Assembly (NCBI GenBank): GCA_947561715.1
Contig: OX387204.1
Coordinates: forward strand, 17,613,001 to 17,677,000
Length of the DNA: 64,000 nucleotides
Origin: Ascidia mentula
Taxonomy: Eukaryota > Chordata > Ascidiacea > Phlebobranchia > Ascidiidae
Direction of reading: 5' to 3'
The translations under genes and the position numbers were made by a program. Of this stretch, positions 49,501 through 61,887 are shown piece after piece (the stretch's first letter is position 1; each line of letters starts with the position of its first letter). The notes beneath the pieces are model-generated. The model was not told the origin of the DNA and did not search any database. It was given only the letters and a program-made list of their open reading frames with translations.

Positions 49501-49620
49501 AAATAAATAAAACAGAAATTAGCATTTTACTGTAAGCACTGTTGTCAGCTGCCACACTTTTTACATGGTTAACGTTTCTGCGTTTGGTTCTTTTATTACC
49601 TTCATAGAATTAATGTCCAT
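43574..49620 (-). CDS. ADARB1: ADAR2-like double-stranded RNA adenosine deaminase with N-terminal SAP domain
   Basis: Eighteen phase-consistent exons give 724 residues: 49620-49600, 49419-49302, 48780-48688, 48476-48357, 48094-47953, 47722-47605, 47514-47424, 47260-47115, 46744-46616, 46454-46334, 46216-46137, 45882-45794, 45604-45471, 45180-44985, 44688-44456, 44361-44275, 44087-43933, 43675-43574. It deaminates adenosine to inosine in duplex RNA. Residues 1-36 read as a SAP motif ([20 protein letters not shown]). A basic [14 protein letters not shown] follows (84-96). dsRBD1 spans about 105-165 and dsRBD2 about 235-296. The deaminase runs from about 327: HAE (His401, Glu403), PCGD Cys455 and MSC Cys527 bind zinc and activate water, and Glu490 in GEGTIPV matches human ADAR2 Glu488. 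Similarity is to ADAR2, not ADAR1; there is no Z-alpha domain. Confidence 0.93.
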
Positions 49621-50176
49621 GTTGGTGCAAAATTTGCCTCTTGGATGTCCAAATATGGGAAGTAAAAGTGTTTTTTGCAAAATATAATGTGTTGTAGTAA
49701 TGGTCGAATTGTGTTTGCGAAAGGTTCTTGTTAATGTTCTTGCATATCTAAAGCACATCGCAATAACAAACAACCATCCAAAAAGCACCAGTTACGTTGC
49801 AACATGCAAATGAAAAGCAAAATCACCTACAACGAAATCCAAGTTCCCCTTGTTTCGCTCCACTGCTCTCACGTGAATAAACATGTACTGAAAATCAACT
49901 GAGCGTGCCAAGAAATAGCTTTCCTTTATCATGCCTGAGCAAAAAACTTGTAGTAGTTTGGTTGTTTCTTTTCGCCCAACGACATAGTATTATTCGTCTT
50001 TCAGATATGAGTTGCGCCACATAGCAACATAAATCTGCAAACATTTCATGTAGAAACTTGGTAAAAAAACGATTAACTGGGGAAATACCCTTTTCGGTAA
50101 AAGTGCGTGCGATGGATTTTGTGTAAAAAATCAAAATACCGAATAAAAATCTGAATATAATTTGATGGTGCTCATA
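49621..50176. promoter_or_regulatory. Divergent intergenic region between ADAR and NARS2
   Basis: These 556 bp separate the start codons of two genes pointing away from each other, so both promoters and 5' leaders must lie here or very near. No TATA box is placed convincingly. Open frames in the interval have no homology. Co-regulation from a shared promoter is inferred from geometry only. Confidence 0.55.
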
Positions 50177-53017
50177 ATGTTTGCAAATAAATTTCATTCA
50201 ATAATTTTGCGACGAAATGTTATTTCCCGGCCGTACAGCAACATTCGTGTCAAGGACATAATTGATGGAAAGAAAACAAACACATCTGTTAAAACTCAAG
50301 TAATTCTGTGTTGCAATTGTTACTTTTCTCATTAAACCAGCTAAATGTTCAGGGCTGGATAAGGTCTGTGAGGAACATGAAGAAAAAGGTCTTCATTGAT
50401 CTCAATGATGGATCGTCAGACCAACACCTTCAGATTGTTGTTGAACACAACCTATTTAACCGGTAAAATTATGAAACTTTGATGAAATATGCAAAATAGT
50501 TTATATAAATAAAATAGTAAATATAAATATTGCCAGGCAAGGACCTGTGCATGCCATTGCATGTAATATTACTGCATTATCGGATACGGTGGTTGAGATC
50601 CCCTAGGTATATGTGAAGGTTGCCTGGCAAGTTGTGCACCAGTGTACCTTGGCCACAATATACCCCGTGAATCCACTGAACTCCTGTAGTACAGTTGGTA
50701 GAACAAATCTTGCTCCGACTTGTCAGGAAAAAGGGGCTGATCCAGCTAGGCTGCATTGCCTGGGCTGCCAAGCCCGAAAACCTTATGATACAAATATTAG
50801 TTTTTGTTTAAAGATGTGCTTTTTTATATGGGTGCCTTATTTTTTTTGTGTGTGTGCAGTGATGTTAAGTTTGGGGCATCTATCTGTGTCAGCGGAAAAA
50901 TACAACTTTCTTTGAACAAAGACAGATATGAAATGATCTGTGATAACCTTGAACTGCTTGGAACTTGTTCTGATGTACGTTTATTATATCCAGACTATAT
51001 TTAAATTCATTGCAAAATATGTAAAATGAATTTGCTTTTCTTAACTTTTTAAAATTTGGAGAAATTCAAGGTTTAAATATTTTCATATGTCTCAGAATTA
51101 TCCCTTTACTAATCATGGAACTTATGAGATGCAGACCATAAGGTCATATATGCATCTAAGAATGCAGCATTACAAAATGGCATCAGTTTTACGAGCTCGC
51201 AACTCCCTGGAAATGGCCTTCCATGAGTTTTTTCAGGTATTCTTATTTTCTGATACATTTCCCTTACTTTGGAATATTTAGAGATACAGTAATTGAAAAG
51301 CTCTACATATTCTGTATAATCCCAGTTGACAAAATAATGCTAAAAAATTACTTTTTGGTAAATGTTTAACTCACTTTTTTTGTTTGTTAAAGGAAAAAGG
51401 CTTTTTACATGTACACACTCCAGTTTTAACTTCGAGCAACTGTGAAGGTGGTGGTGATGTTTTCACTGTGGTTCCTGAACACAACAAAGATGAGGAAATC
51501 AAAGCAACAAATCCTGAAAAAATGTTCTTTAAAACGCCCACTTTCTTGTCAGTGTCAGGCCAACTGCACTTGGAGGCTTGTGCTCTAGGCATGGGTGATG
51601 TGTATACCCTTAACCCAGCGTTTCGGTCAGAAAAATCTCATACCAGAAAGCATTTAAATGAGTTTCGCATGCTTGAAGTGGAATTGTCACATACAAAGGT
51701 TTTTTTTTCAATTTTACTTGATTTCAATTTTACATTTAAATGAGTTTTCGCATGCTTGAAACTTTAGATTGTCCATTTAATATGTAAAAAATGTATATTA
51801 TACTGATGGTAAGTTGTTTTCTGTTATTTAAGTTAATTTATTTGGTCCAAATTTCAGTCACTGAATGACATTATGCATATCATGGAGGAAAGCATAAAGT
51901 TTTCTTTGCACAAACTTTATGAGAACTGCTCGCAAGATCTAGTGAAGGTGTTTGATGAGGTGCCTGACCACAAACTGCTACTGGAGTCAGCTATCAACAA
52001 ACCATACATAAAGTAATCATTACAATAAAATATATTTGAAAATTACTTTTTATTTCCATTTTGGTTTGATGTGCTTATGTTTCCTGCCACGAAAATGCAT
52101 AAAAATAAAGTTTAAAGTAAGCATTTATTTCTATTTTGGTTTGCTTTACTGCTTCTTAAACCTTTTACAACATGAATATCGGCGTTTAGGTTAAATTTTC
52201 ATTAAAAATATCCTGCAACGTTTTAACTTAGATTGATAAATAGTTGAACATGATCTGCTTGTTGCACTTTCAGAATGAGTTATGCTGAAGCTGTGGAAGT
52301 TCTAAACAAAAACTCAGATCAACTGGAAGGTGACCCGCCAGATTGGGGAAGCGACTTAAACACTGAACATGAAAACTTCCTTGTCAACTACTGTGATTCT
52401 ATTCCAGTTTTCATCTTTAACCCCCCTGAAAGTGAAAAACCATTTTACATGCCCACCAATGAAGACGGGAAAACGGTAAGACTCTCAATTCTAGATTAGT
52501 GAGCGCAATCTTTATCTCCTGTTTATGACGTAATGAATCGTTTATTCACGTTTTGTGAACTCGTTTATACGTAACAATAAACCAGCAAAAATTGTTAATA
52601 GTCGTCGATGTGGTTTCAAACGTCTTTATGTTCGTCTTTACCAGTTGTTGTATTGGTCTGTGCATGTCAAACGAAATTATTCATCAACCATCAAGTCATA
52701 TTTAAAGTTCAGTCCTGTTTTAAAGTGACAATTGTTTCCACCACCAGGTGGCAGCAGTGGACCTAATTTTCCCGAAAGTCGGCGAGTTGTGTGGAGGGAG
52801 TTTGCGCCATAACGATTTGGAAACGCTCAAGTCGATTCTTACCGAACGCAAAATGCTTCCCGCCTACGACTGGTACTTGGACCTGCGTCGCTATGGCAAC
52901 ACGCCGCATGCCGGCTACGGGATGGGTTTCGACCGATTAGTGACCTTCGCCATGGGAGTACACAACATTCGGGACGCTGTGCCTTTTCCGCGTTATCCCA
53001 ACTCGTGCGTTTTGTGA
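50177..53017 (+). CDS. NARS2: Mitochondrial asparaginyl-tRNA synthetase
   Basis: Class II synthetase charging mitochondrial tRNA-Asn. Eight exons, 50177-50299, 50341-50462, 50860-50974, 51096-51236, 51393-51698, 51858-52012, 52274-52475 and 52748-53017, close in phase to 477 residues, the same as the human enzyme. The N-terminus, MFANKFHSIILRRNVISRPY, is rich in Arg and lacks acids, as in a mitochondrial presequence. An OB-fold anticodon domain follows (VQGWIRSVRN, DLNDGSSDQHLQ). Motif 2, FRSEKSHTRKHLNEF, is at about 244-258; motif 3, GYGMGFDRL, is at about 444-452. The ending PFPRYPNSCVL matches the family. Intron 2 contains a tRNA-derived SINE. The first intron is only 41 bases. Confidence 0.95.
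50530..50780 (+). mobile_element. tRNA-derived SINE-like element in NARS2 intron 2
   Basis: At 50687-50704 the string tagtacagttggtagaac is close to a tRNA A box (tagctcagttggtagagc). About 30 bases on, 50733-50746 (ggggctgatccagc) looks like a decayed B box. The left part shares caaggacctg and atgccattgcatg with the insertion at 17.4 kb. No cloverleaf closes, so this is not a functional tRNA. The true edges are uncertain. Confidence 0.5.
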
Positions 53018-55206
53018 TGCCCGTGTGAACAACGGGGCTGTGAATATTTTGGCATTTTGTTAAAAAATACATTTTTACGTCTTTCCAAATATAACAATAA
53101 CAACAGACTTGATCATGTGTCTGAAAAAATCACCATCCTCTTTGTGCGTGAAACATGATCGAATGTGTTGCGATCATCCGACCAATGCCGATTTAAGCCA
53201 TCAAGAAATGAAACAATATTTGCACCAAACTGTCTGTGCGACGAATATGCCACACTCACTTAGGCTGAAGTTCATCGTCATACGTATATTACACTTGTAC
53301 GCTGGGGACAGATTGGGCAAACGAACTAGAAATTATCACAAATGTGACAGGCAAGTAAATGATACGAGAATAAAGTGGACAAGGAGTGTTTAAGTTTGAA
53401 CCATAGACGGCGTTCATGGGTCTCACTAATTTATACAAAACCCTGGTGGTTCAGATGATAGCGAAACCCAATAGACATGAACAAGTGAAGTTTGCCATGT
53501 CTGCTTAATAGTAGGTGTTTTGTTAAACATTTTCTACTAAACCTGTCGTGTTTTGTTGATTGGGAGCGTGGTTAGGCTGTAGTGGACATGCCATATCGAA
53601 ACTCGCCCTACATAGACGAACCAAACCCTTACACGAATCAGCAATCAGGCTTTATATCTCTATTCTTTACACAAACATAATCGAGTAGTTTGTCTACTAT
53701 ATAATAAAGACATGGCATATTGTCTTAATTAATTGGGCCAAGCAGAAGGTCAGCCTTGTCACGTCGTTTCACAGGCATCCTGCTCAAGGTTTGGCAACTC
53801 CGGAGACATGCGCCCTGCTTGACGACAGTTGTCATGCCACGTGACGTGTGAATACTTCCCTTTCCATGTCCTCTTAACACCTGGACGTTGTTACCCGACA
53901 TTTAGGGATTTACTGGGAATCGAACTCTGATTATTATTTAACTGAAATTGATGTTCGTTAGACAAGGTATTTGTAAAGAACCTTCACTCAGCTGATTCTA
54001 AAATATCAATACATGTTTACCAGTATGCACTATGTTTAGATTTTGCATGTCCTATAATTGTCGTTCTTATTTGCTGTCCATTTTTAACCACTTTGCTGTT
54101 GTGTGATAGGCTATGTGCCTTGAAACAGTAAACAGTTCAAGAAAAATCTACAGAAACATGACATATGAATACGATGTTTCGACTAAAAGAAAAAATACAT
54201 TGTCTTGAGAACATCTACAAAACCAACGTGATATTAAATTTACAAATTATCACATCAACAGTCATAATCGCGACTTCCACTTTGAAAGGTGCAACTTTAT
54301 ATTCTTATGTACAGCGTTGGTGAAGGCTAATAAACCACAACATCCACAAAGTTACACTACCACGCGGGACGTCACAAACTGACAAAAAGACGAATACTGG
54401 AGGGAGATTACTTGAAAGGAACTATCGCATAGCGTTCCCCAAAAATTGGGACGCGGGCAGACGTGCTGTGTAAATATTTAGCATTTTACGATAAAAAATG
54501 TGTCAAAAGAACAATAGACGGTGCCAAAAATACAGGCAATAATTGACGAAAAAATCTTCAGACACAACAACAAAAACTTACAAAATTTTGTGCATCGGTA
54601 AAACAAAATCCAAAACAAGTAGGTTGTACAAAAAATGAGCCAATAATGATCAATGAACTGCAGACAGTTGTGCATCGATATATAAGACCAATAAGCCGTC
54701 AGGACCGTCGTTAGTCACCAGCTGCACTGATGAGATTTTTTGTGTCGAATCAATGCGCACTGTCTGTATGTAAGTAAAATGGGTTCGACCAAAAACATGT
54801 TTTACCCGCAAACCAGTTTCAAACACAGCGTGCCGATGAGATGTTTGAAATGAAATGACATCCAGTCCCCGCATACATTCACCTAAGAATTTGTAGGCTA
54901 TGTGCGGAAGTACATTTGACGGGTTCTGAACATCTTCCTTACATTACTAGACACAGGTAGAGTGAGACCAAATTGACACTAGTGTTTTAGGTTAACGATG
55001 TTTATACTAACAGGCAGGAATTGAAGCAAATTCAAACATTTTCAATCGTTGCTTGATTAAAGATTAAGTACTATTTCTTTGCGTCAAGCAAGCGACTTTT
55101 AAAGCCACTGCTTAAATCAACCGCAGCAAGCGGAAATGGTATAACGTTCCAACGCACAAAATACCGACACAACGGTGTTCACCAATGCCGCAAAACAAAT
55201 CGCCAG
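53018..55206. other. NARS2-KCTD intergenic region
   Basis: Contains the NARS2 3' end and the 3' end of the minus-strand KCTD gene. On the minus strand, 53912-53930 reads gagttcgattcccag, a good Pol III B box, but no A box or cloverleaf accompanies it; it is probably a SINE remnant. Open frames at 53109-53393 and 54650-54874 lack recognisable features. Confidence 0.45.
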
Positions 55207-58200
55207 TTATTCATCCCAAGGTGGTCGACAGAACACGTATTCAATGTACGTTGTCCACTGTTTGTATTCCTTTGCTTGCGCCGGCAACGTCTTCGATCCA
55301 CTGGAGCATGACGTGTTGAGTAGAAATCCTCGACTGGCCAAGGTTTCGAAGGCATGTTCAAGGTAGTTGTGTTTCAGATAATAACGACATGTGTAGCCGT
55401 CCGACGGGTATCGGTCTGGGTCCCGACTGTCATTGAGATCATCCCTGAACACCTGCGAGTTAAAATTGTCCACGAGTCACTTTCACGCTGACGTCATAAA
55501 CATATTGGTTGGAACAAAAGATAAGTGTTTAAAAGCTATGGAGCCAATTAATTTTTTTCATACTGAGCTTCAAACCGGGCCATTGTTTCGACCCAACAGA
55601 TCTATCCAATGCAGCTTTGATGTGACTTACAATGATATGGGATGCTACAAAGCCAAGCAAGACTTCCACTTTGTGGTGACTACACAGTAATTTTATTTAT
55701 ACGTTTTTCTATTCATGCCAATTGGCAATTCTCTAAGATGATTAGCTTTAAAGCAATTAATGGAGAGATTTAATTTTTGCAGATATAATTGCGAAACCAA
55801 TTAGAGATCGCGTGTCCCCTAAATCCTATCCCCAATATAAATAATTTAGACAGCTGTTTTTGAATGAATTGTTTAGACCTGGCGCCTTGCAGATAGCGAC
55901 TGTCAGAGGGCTTAAATGAACAATTGATCAATCTTATCTCAGTAAACCTGCATTGTCACGCATTTGACGTCCAATCGTGTAGTGAAGGCGTTAAAATCAA
56001 TATCGATTTTGTCCATCTGGGTTAACTGGACCTTGGGTGATCACCAATAGCTGCCATGTGCAGCTGTAACCCAAAATTCGGTTACATTGTTTTGCGGTTA
56101 CAAGCACCGACCTACAAAAAGTTGTTTGTACGAGATATACACTGTCCATGGGGTACAACTACAGTTTTGCTGTCACAACCATTACAAAGGCCCCCTTTTA
56201 AAGTTTGTTGTTTGTATATTTGCATGTAGTGTTTCTGCATACACCGCTGCATTTGTACACATATTAACCTCATGTCAGGGTTTAGATTAAGAACTGTTTC
56301 TGTTGGCTGGATAGCAAGCGTAACCAAGCAGTGCAAAAGTGACGCGGCTCAGGCAGCTGATAAATGTCGAGCGACTTCCTCCGTTTGACAGCCTGAGCAA
56401 TCGTTATAAACGCCCAAACACACACGGATTTTATGTGAAAAGGAACACACCATGTAGCAAACCACATTGGGAGTATGCCCCTTTCGCCTTTATGAAATGG
56501 CTTTTATGTTTTCGCTGGCAAGACACTGAAATGGTTAATAATGATCACTCCAATTATTCGTTAATGATATCTTGGCAAGGCAACCCCCAATGACATATTG
56601 CAGTTTACCAGGCAATTTCAAATACGGTGCATTTATCATGTCTTTTTTAATCACGGTTTGCAAAACTCTTGCATTTGATGTAAACGATTTTTGGATGATA
56701 AATCGCTTACTATGTGCAATAAATTTTGCCGAACAATTTGCTTATCGTCACCAGGTCGCTTCAGCAACTGCAAACAGTTTTACCTCTTTTGCAATGTCCG
56801 AACGGCCCGAAACAGTTATGCGGGTAATTCTTCGAAACTTCTCCAGGGAGGTCGTGTCCCTTGTCGCACTGCAAGAACTCCTGTAGCCGATTGTGATGAA
56901 AAACGGTCGGTTCTGTGACAAAGATCCTGTGCTCATCACCCTGTCCAATGACCTGCGTCACAACGATACGAGCAACTCATCAGTAGAGCTCAATTGAACG
57001 ATTTAATCTAGTGGTTCTTAAACTTCGACTTGTGGCTCATTTTTTGCTTCAAAATATCTCAGAACCACCAGAACTAAAAGGACGTCGCGAGATTAATTAA
57101 CATAAATCATTAGTATAGTTTGGCACACGCAAGAAACTATAGAAATATAACATAGCTAATGCACGTATGTAACAGTCATAGACAGCAATGAAATTTTCGC
57201 ATTTTTTATTCTTGTTTATAAAAACTTCATTGTGACGCAACAACTGAACAATAACATCATTCAAAGAAACGACATTTATGTCTTATAATTAGAAACCTTT
57301 ACGTGTAATGGGTCGTGTGCGAACAAGCGTAACTTTGTGCTGGGGTCGTTAGCGGACTGTGTAGCAACCACTTTAACTCCTATCGTTCGCTCCAGCAATC
57401 AACATTAATTCAAAATTACTCTCAAGAGAATTGCAGTCACACCACCCCGTTGCTTAAAGATTGAACAGAGTTCGTCTTCACCAACGCTAAAGCTCCCCCA
57501 AAACTTGGAATTCTTTGCGTCTATTGTGGGTGAACTTAGAGCTTTTCTTCCATTATAATAATTCAGTTAAGGACACCAAGTAGTTACACAAAAAATTTGG
57601 CGTTTGTTTTTCAATCTACGTCGTGTTATTTTTAAAAAGTTGTTGAAAACGTCATTTTCGTCTTCTTGACATACATTTAGTTCTTGTATTAAGAATAAGG
57701 TGTATTGTAAGAAATGATGTTTGCAAGATCTTACTTTTGATAAGGTCGTCAATATAGATAAACGTAAACAAACTTAGGTTCAATGAACTTTTCCTGTTTT
57801 GTCGCAGTTTAAACCACGAATAAACGACCGACTTTATCGATAGTTCAATTATTTTTTTGTTATCGTGTAAAAATCTGCTTTTTTTTCATCAATTGCGCAA
57901 AATCATATACTGTGGATTCAGTCAGATTTTTTTCATTTCAGTCAGAATGACTCAAATGCTACTAAGTCATGTTTTTGCCACAGTCATATGTGGTTTTGAG
58001 TATTTGTAAACCATAGCTAGACAATTAAGGGCATTCTGTATAATATAAACCTAGAAATACTACATAATTCTGAAGGCAACCATCAGTGCGTTCAAACATC
58101 TGTGCATTTGCTGGCGTTAAAGGGTTAGCAGTGTTGGTGGAACGAAACGGAACGATGTCTAAAGTTTTCTGAGTAACAAACCGCACTTCCAGCAGCTCTA

Positions 58201-59233
58201 GCGGACGAATGGTGATTAGCTTTGCACAAGTACAATAGTGCGGCACCGAACCACCGTTGTACACAACAACTTTTTCGGCAATACACAAAGATGTGTATGC
58301 ACAGTTTCCTTTGTGGCCTCGACAATGATCTCGTATCAAGTACAGCATCATACATTTTTTAAGGTAATATGATATACTTTCTATAATTACAATTAAATAC
58401 ACGCAGAACGAATGAACATGTAGTTATTGTACGCAGCGAGTAGCGGTTCATACTTTCATACGCTAAAGTCACCTGCATGGGGAATCCCCCTCGTTTCGGG
58501 ATATGGGTGCTGGCCCTTGATATAAGCGGGGATACAGCGGTGACCCTGCAGTGGATCGATCTTCTGAACCAACAGGCTTTGGTCGATCACCTTGCTTGCC
58601 CTGAAGCGCCAAATGTAAGAGGTATAGAGTGCAGAGCTTTAGTGTGGGAAAATGGGGTTTTGAAACGTAATTTACTGCTTAAAAAAAGTATTAACATGAA
58701 CAGTCATGTCTGTGTAGCTAAATTGAATGCTAACATTTGTTTTTATAAAAACCATTTACCATATGGACTACATTATTAGTGTTGATAGGGTTTAGAAATA
58801 TATGTGTGTGGGAATATTGGACTCAAACGTCATCGAAACTTACAATAAATATTTGTCGTGCCTCCAACTTTTTTAGCACCGACACCAGTTCACCGAGTCC
58901 GTAAAATTCAGCCTCCGTGCGAATTTTCTGACGCTCCCTGACATCCGGACATGTTTTCAATATCGACTCTGTTTGTCCCGAAGCACCGCCCCCATTCCTT
59001 AGAAAATCGAGGACGTATCGGAAACTCGCTCCGTCCCGATCGATAAACATACGTTGGTTGGAGTCCCTTAAGAACTCCACGCCTTCGGGAGCCTCGTCCT
59101 TGCCGGTGATAAACGCCCGCACCGCCACTGCAAGTTTTGATGTGGGAAAAGCCCTTGTAAGTGTAAGGGCCGTAGTGCTGTAGGCCGTACCGCCCACATT
59201 GAGCTCCACGATTTGGTTGTTACTTGCGGCCAT
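55207..59233 (-). CDS. KCTD8/12/16-like GABA-B receptor auxiliary subunit
   Basis: Four minus-strand exons, 59233-58844, 58600-58473, 56952-56784 and 55452-55207, close in phase to 310 residues. Exon 1 holds the N-terminal T1/BTB domain (IVELNVGGTAYST, DRDGASFRYVLDFLRNGG, EAEFYGL), which forms oligomers and binds the receptor. Exon 2 is a Pro/Ser/Gly-rich linker. Exons 3-4 form the H1 domain found only in KCTD8, 12 and 16: FFITIGYRSSCS, KFRRITRITVSGR, DDLNDSRDPDRYP, TCRYYLKHNYLEHAFETL, and the ending YIEYVFCRPPWDE. In vertebrates these subunits set the G-protein response kinetics of GABA-B receptors. Exon 2 was placed by phase and splice sites alone and is less certain. No orthology to one of the three vertebrate paralogues is implied. 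Confidence 0.87.
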
Positions 59234-61887
59234 GTTGGACCGATGCGGGGTGGGATTAAGTTAAGTGACTGTTTATTGATTGTCTGCAGGAAACGCAAGT
59301 CAATTCCTCTATGCCTTCAGTACACACTGGTTGCCAATATAATTAAATTGGTTCACCTTCTACCCTATTGATTCTGCTCCGCACATAAGGTGTCATGTTA
59401 AGTGAAAAGAAAATATTGAGAAAACCAGTAACATTGGCGACAAAACATCCAATCTTAACAAGTCTATTTCTATGAAAGAATTTCAAACGAGGTGAAAAGA
59501 ACAATTGTTTTCACAGAAATAACCTGCGAACTCGTACGGTACAATTTCATTGGGGGATTCAATTTTTATTTGCATACTTACGTTTCGACCTAGTTTTTAC
59601 ATTTTCAATACTCTTTGTAAACGTCACTCCATAAAACAACACATATTGCAAACACACATAGACCTTCTCTCATAAACTAACAATAGTAAAAGAAACTCAC
59701 TTTTTTCTATCAACTAGATTTCGTTTTACCACTGCGTTTAGAGACATTTTGCCTCACACCAAACTAATAGGAAGCATTGCGTGGCTTACGCACTATAGAT
59801 ACGCATCCGCAGCAAAGCGACACTAAGCGCGGAACTGAATCGCCGTGCGATGCAGCTCGGTTCAACTGACGCATCTCCTGTAAGGCAGCCCAGCTCATCG
59901 CGGTAACTCGACAGTCAGTGAAAACCGTGACGGATGTGCGTATAGGTGCGCCTTCTTTGCTTTAAACAACTGCGTCCGTGCACAGCATGCTTAGAACTGG
60001 TGTACTGACCTGTAGTGCATCACCCGCATAAACAGCTTGTCCACTCTTTCAATACCTTCGCAGGGTTGTTTCCGCCGTATTAAAGCAATGTATTCCTGCT
60101 CACCATGCAGCAAGTGAAATTTACATCACACAAGCGAAAATATTCAACTCCAATACCTTCCCTTGCAACCTGTAGTCAATGTGAATCTTTCACACTATGG
60201 AATGAAACAGCTGCTCTCAGTTTTAACTGCAAGGCCAACTGTTTTGACCTGTTGAGGAAGCAATTGCCAATTGGAAGACACGCAATTGACGGCGTGACGA
60301 TTTTAGCTACAGAAAATTTGCGAAAACAGATGCAACAAACTCGGCAAAATATTACGAACCATATTTGGTTACAAGGTAGTCCAAATGCATGGATGAGGCT
60401 TGATGGTCGCTCGGAGAGTGCCCACATCAATGCATTAGCGGATATATAACTGCACACGTGCCGACTGCATTAACTTCTATCACCTTAATGTGACGTGTGC
60501 AGATATCTGCTATGTGAGCTGAATGTTAATGATCAACTTAACATGGCTTTCTATTAATAAAGAGCATTTGTTTTGGCAAATTACCTTCAACAACGTAAAT
60601 TTAGTGACATCGACCGAATTTGCTCATGTTTTTTTTATTGCTTTTGGGTGCAATACGCGCGTTTCCCAAATAGGAAAGTTAATAAATGGTTCTGGTGTGC
60701 ATATTTAAAGTTGAGGCCAAAGGGTTATCATAAACTTATAGCAATGCTGGATGCTGAAAACATATGCGCAGGTTACTTGGATTATAACATAATTGGACTC
60801 GTTGAAAAATGCTTTTAAAATTACGCAGGTGAAAAATGAACAAATTATAAATAGAGCAACATTTCAAAAACAGATTGTATTTGAGTTGTTTCTAATGCTG
60901 AATGCCTACTGATGTTACAAACTTCCGCTCAAATTAACTTGCCCCGTCTGGCATACCAGTATTAGCACTAAACTCATCATTCGACTTTGGACAATTCAGA
61001 TTCCCTTTTTGTATATTTCATTTCTGTTTTTCTTTTTTTTTAGCAACACCATTGTCGACTCGATGCCTAAATGGGCAATTTACCGCCGCATGGGATTAAG
61101 GCTGAAAGTAAAAAAAACAATTCTTACCGGAACGATTAAATTTACAGGCAAAGAGTGTTTAGGCGACACCATGCAGTCGTTAAATTCCAACCAGAACGGC
61201 GTCCCGGACCGTACTGCGTTAGGTTCTGTTATCATTTGAGACTTCGAAGTGCTGCACTCCTCACAACGTGCTTGCGATTGGTCATCAACTAGACTGTGAA
61301 GGTTGTTCAACAAGGGCGGACTTCAATATGATCCCGAACCTAATGCACCTTCAATTTACACCATCAAAATTGAACTGTACTTTGGACGTTTTCAATCAAT
61401 TTTAAATCAAAGGGCACTGGAGTATGATGGGTTGCAACAGACTGCACGGCCAGGTGGCCTAAATGCCCAAAGTAGCCTGGCGCAACAATCTATGATCTCC
61501 GCAGTGTGACTGACTGCGATCGTACGACAGAGCGCGATTCTGAGGAAACCACCTATGCAATAAACGGCCCCTGACTCTATAAAGTTTACGGTTTATCTGT
61601 GCCGAATCTACTTGCTGTGTTTATTCATCCGCGTAGTATAGGCCATATAGTTTTTGCTCAACATACAAAAAATTTAATGCATCGCAAACCTCATGACATA
61701 CGGTTTTAAATTTGCGATTACCAAACAAAATTTAACTCTAATTCTCATGACATTTCAAAGTGTTGTTTTTCCACCTCAAAATAAATCCCTTCAAATAAAA
61801 AATTACACGTTATCACTGGACCATAACAGAATGTACGACAGATTAGCCACGTGATATCTCGGCCTTTTCGGTTTGCCAAGCTCGAGG
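59234..61887. other. KCTD-RPL3 interval with unassigned open segments
   Basis: This includes the KCTD promoter (left) and the RPL3 promoter (right). Two stretches are open longer than expected on the plus strand: 60105-60449 (114 codons from an ATG, starting MQQVKFTSHKRKYS) and a segment after tttttttttag at about 61031, running to 61240 (PKWAIYRRMGLRLKVKKTIL). A third frame, 61303-61509, follows. I recognise no domain and could not join them in phase with good sites. Just before RPL3, a pyrimidine run (ccttttc at 61862-61868) could be a 5'-TOP start. Confidence 0.35.

Noticed and set aside
58025..58402. 125-codon minus-strand frame inside intron 2 of the KCTD gene
   Set aside because: The KCTD linker exon at 58600-58473 joins the H1 exon in phase (AG + G) without it, and it has no KCTD similarity.
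58477..58779. 100-codon plus-strand frame
   Set aside because: It overlaps the antisense of the KCTD linker exon, whose GC-rich coding composition explains the open frame.
59581..59620. acgtttcgacc string suggesting a third hammerhead core
   Set aside because: There is no matching tcatcag box or pairing arms nearby.
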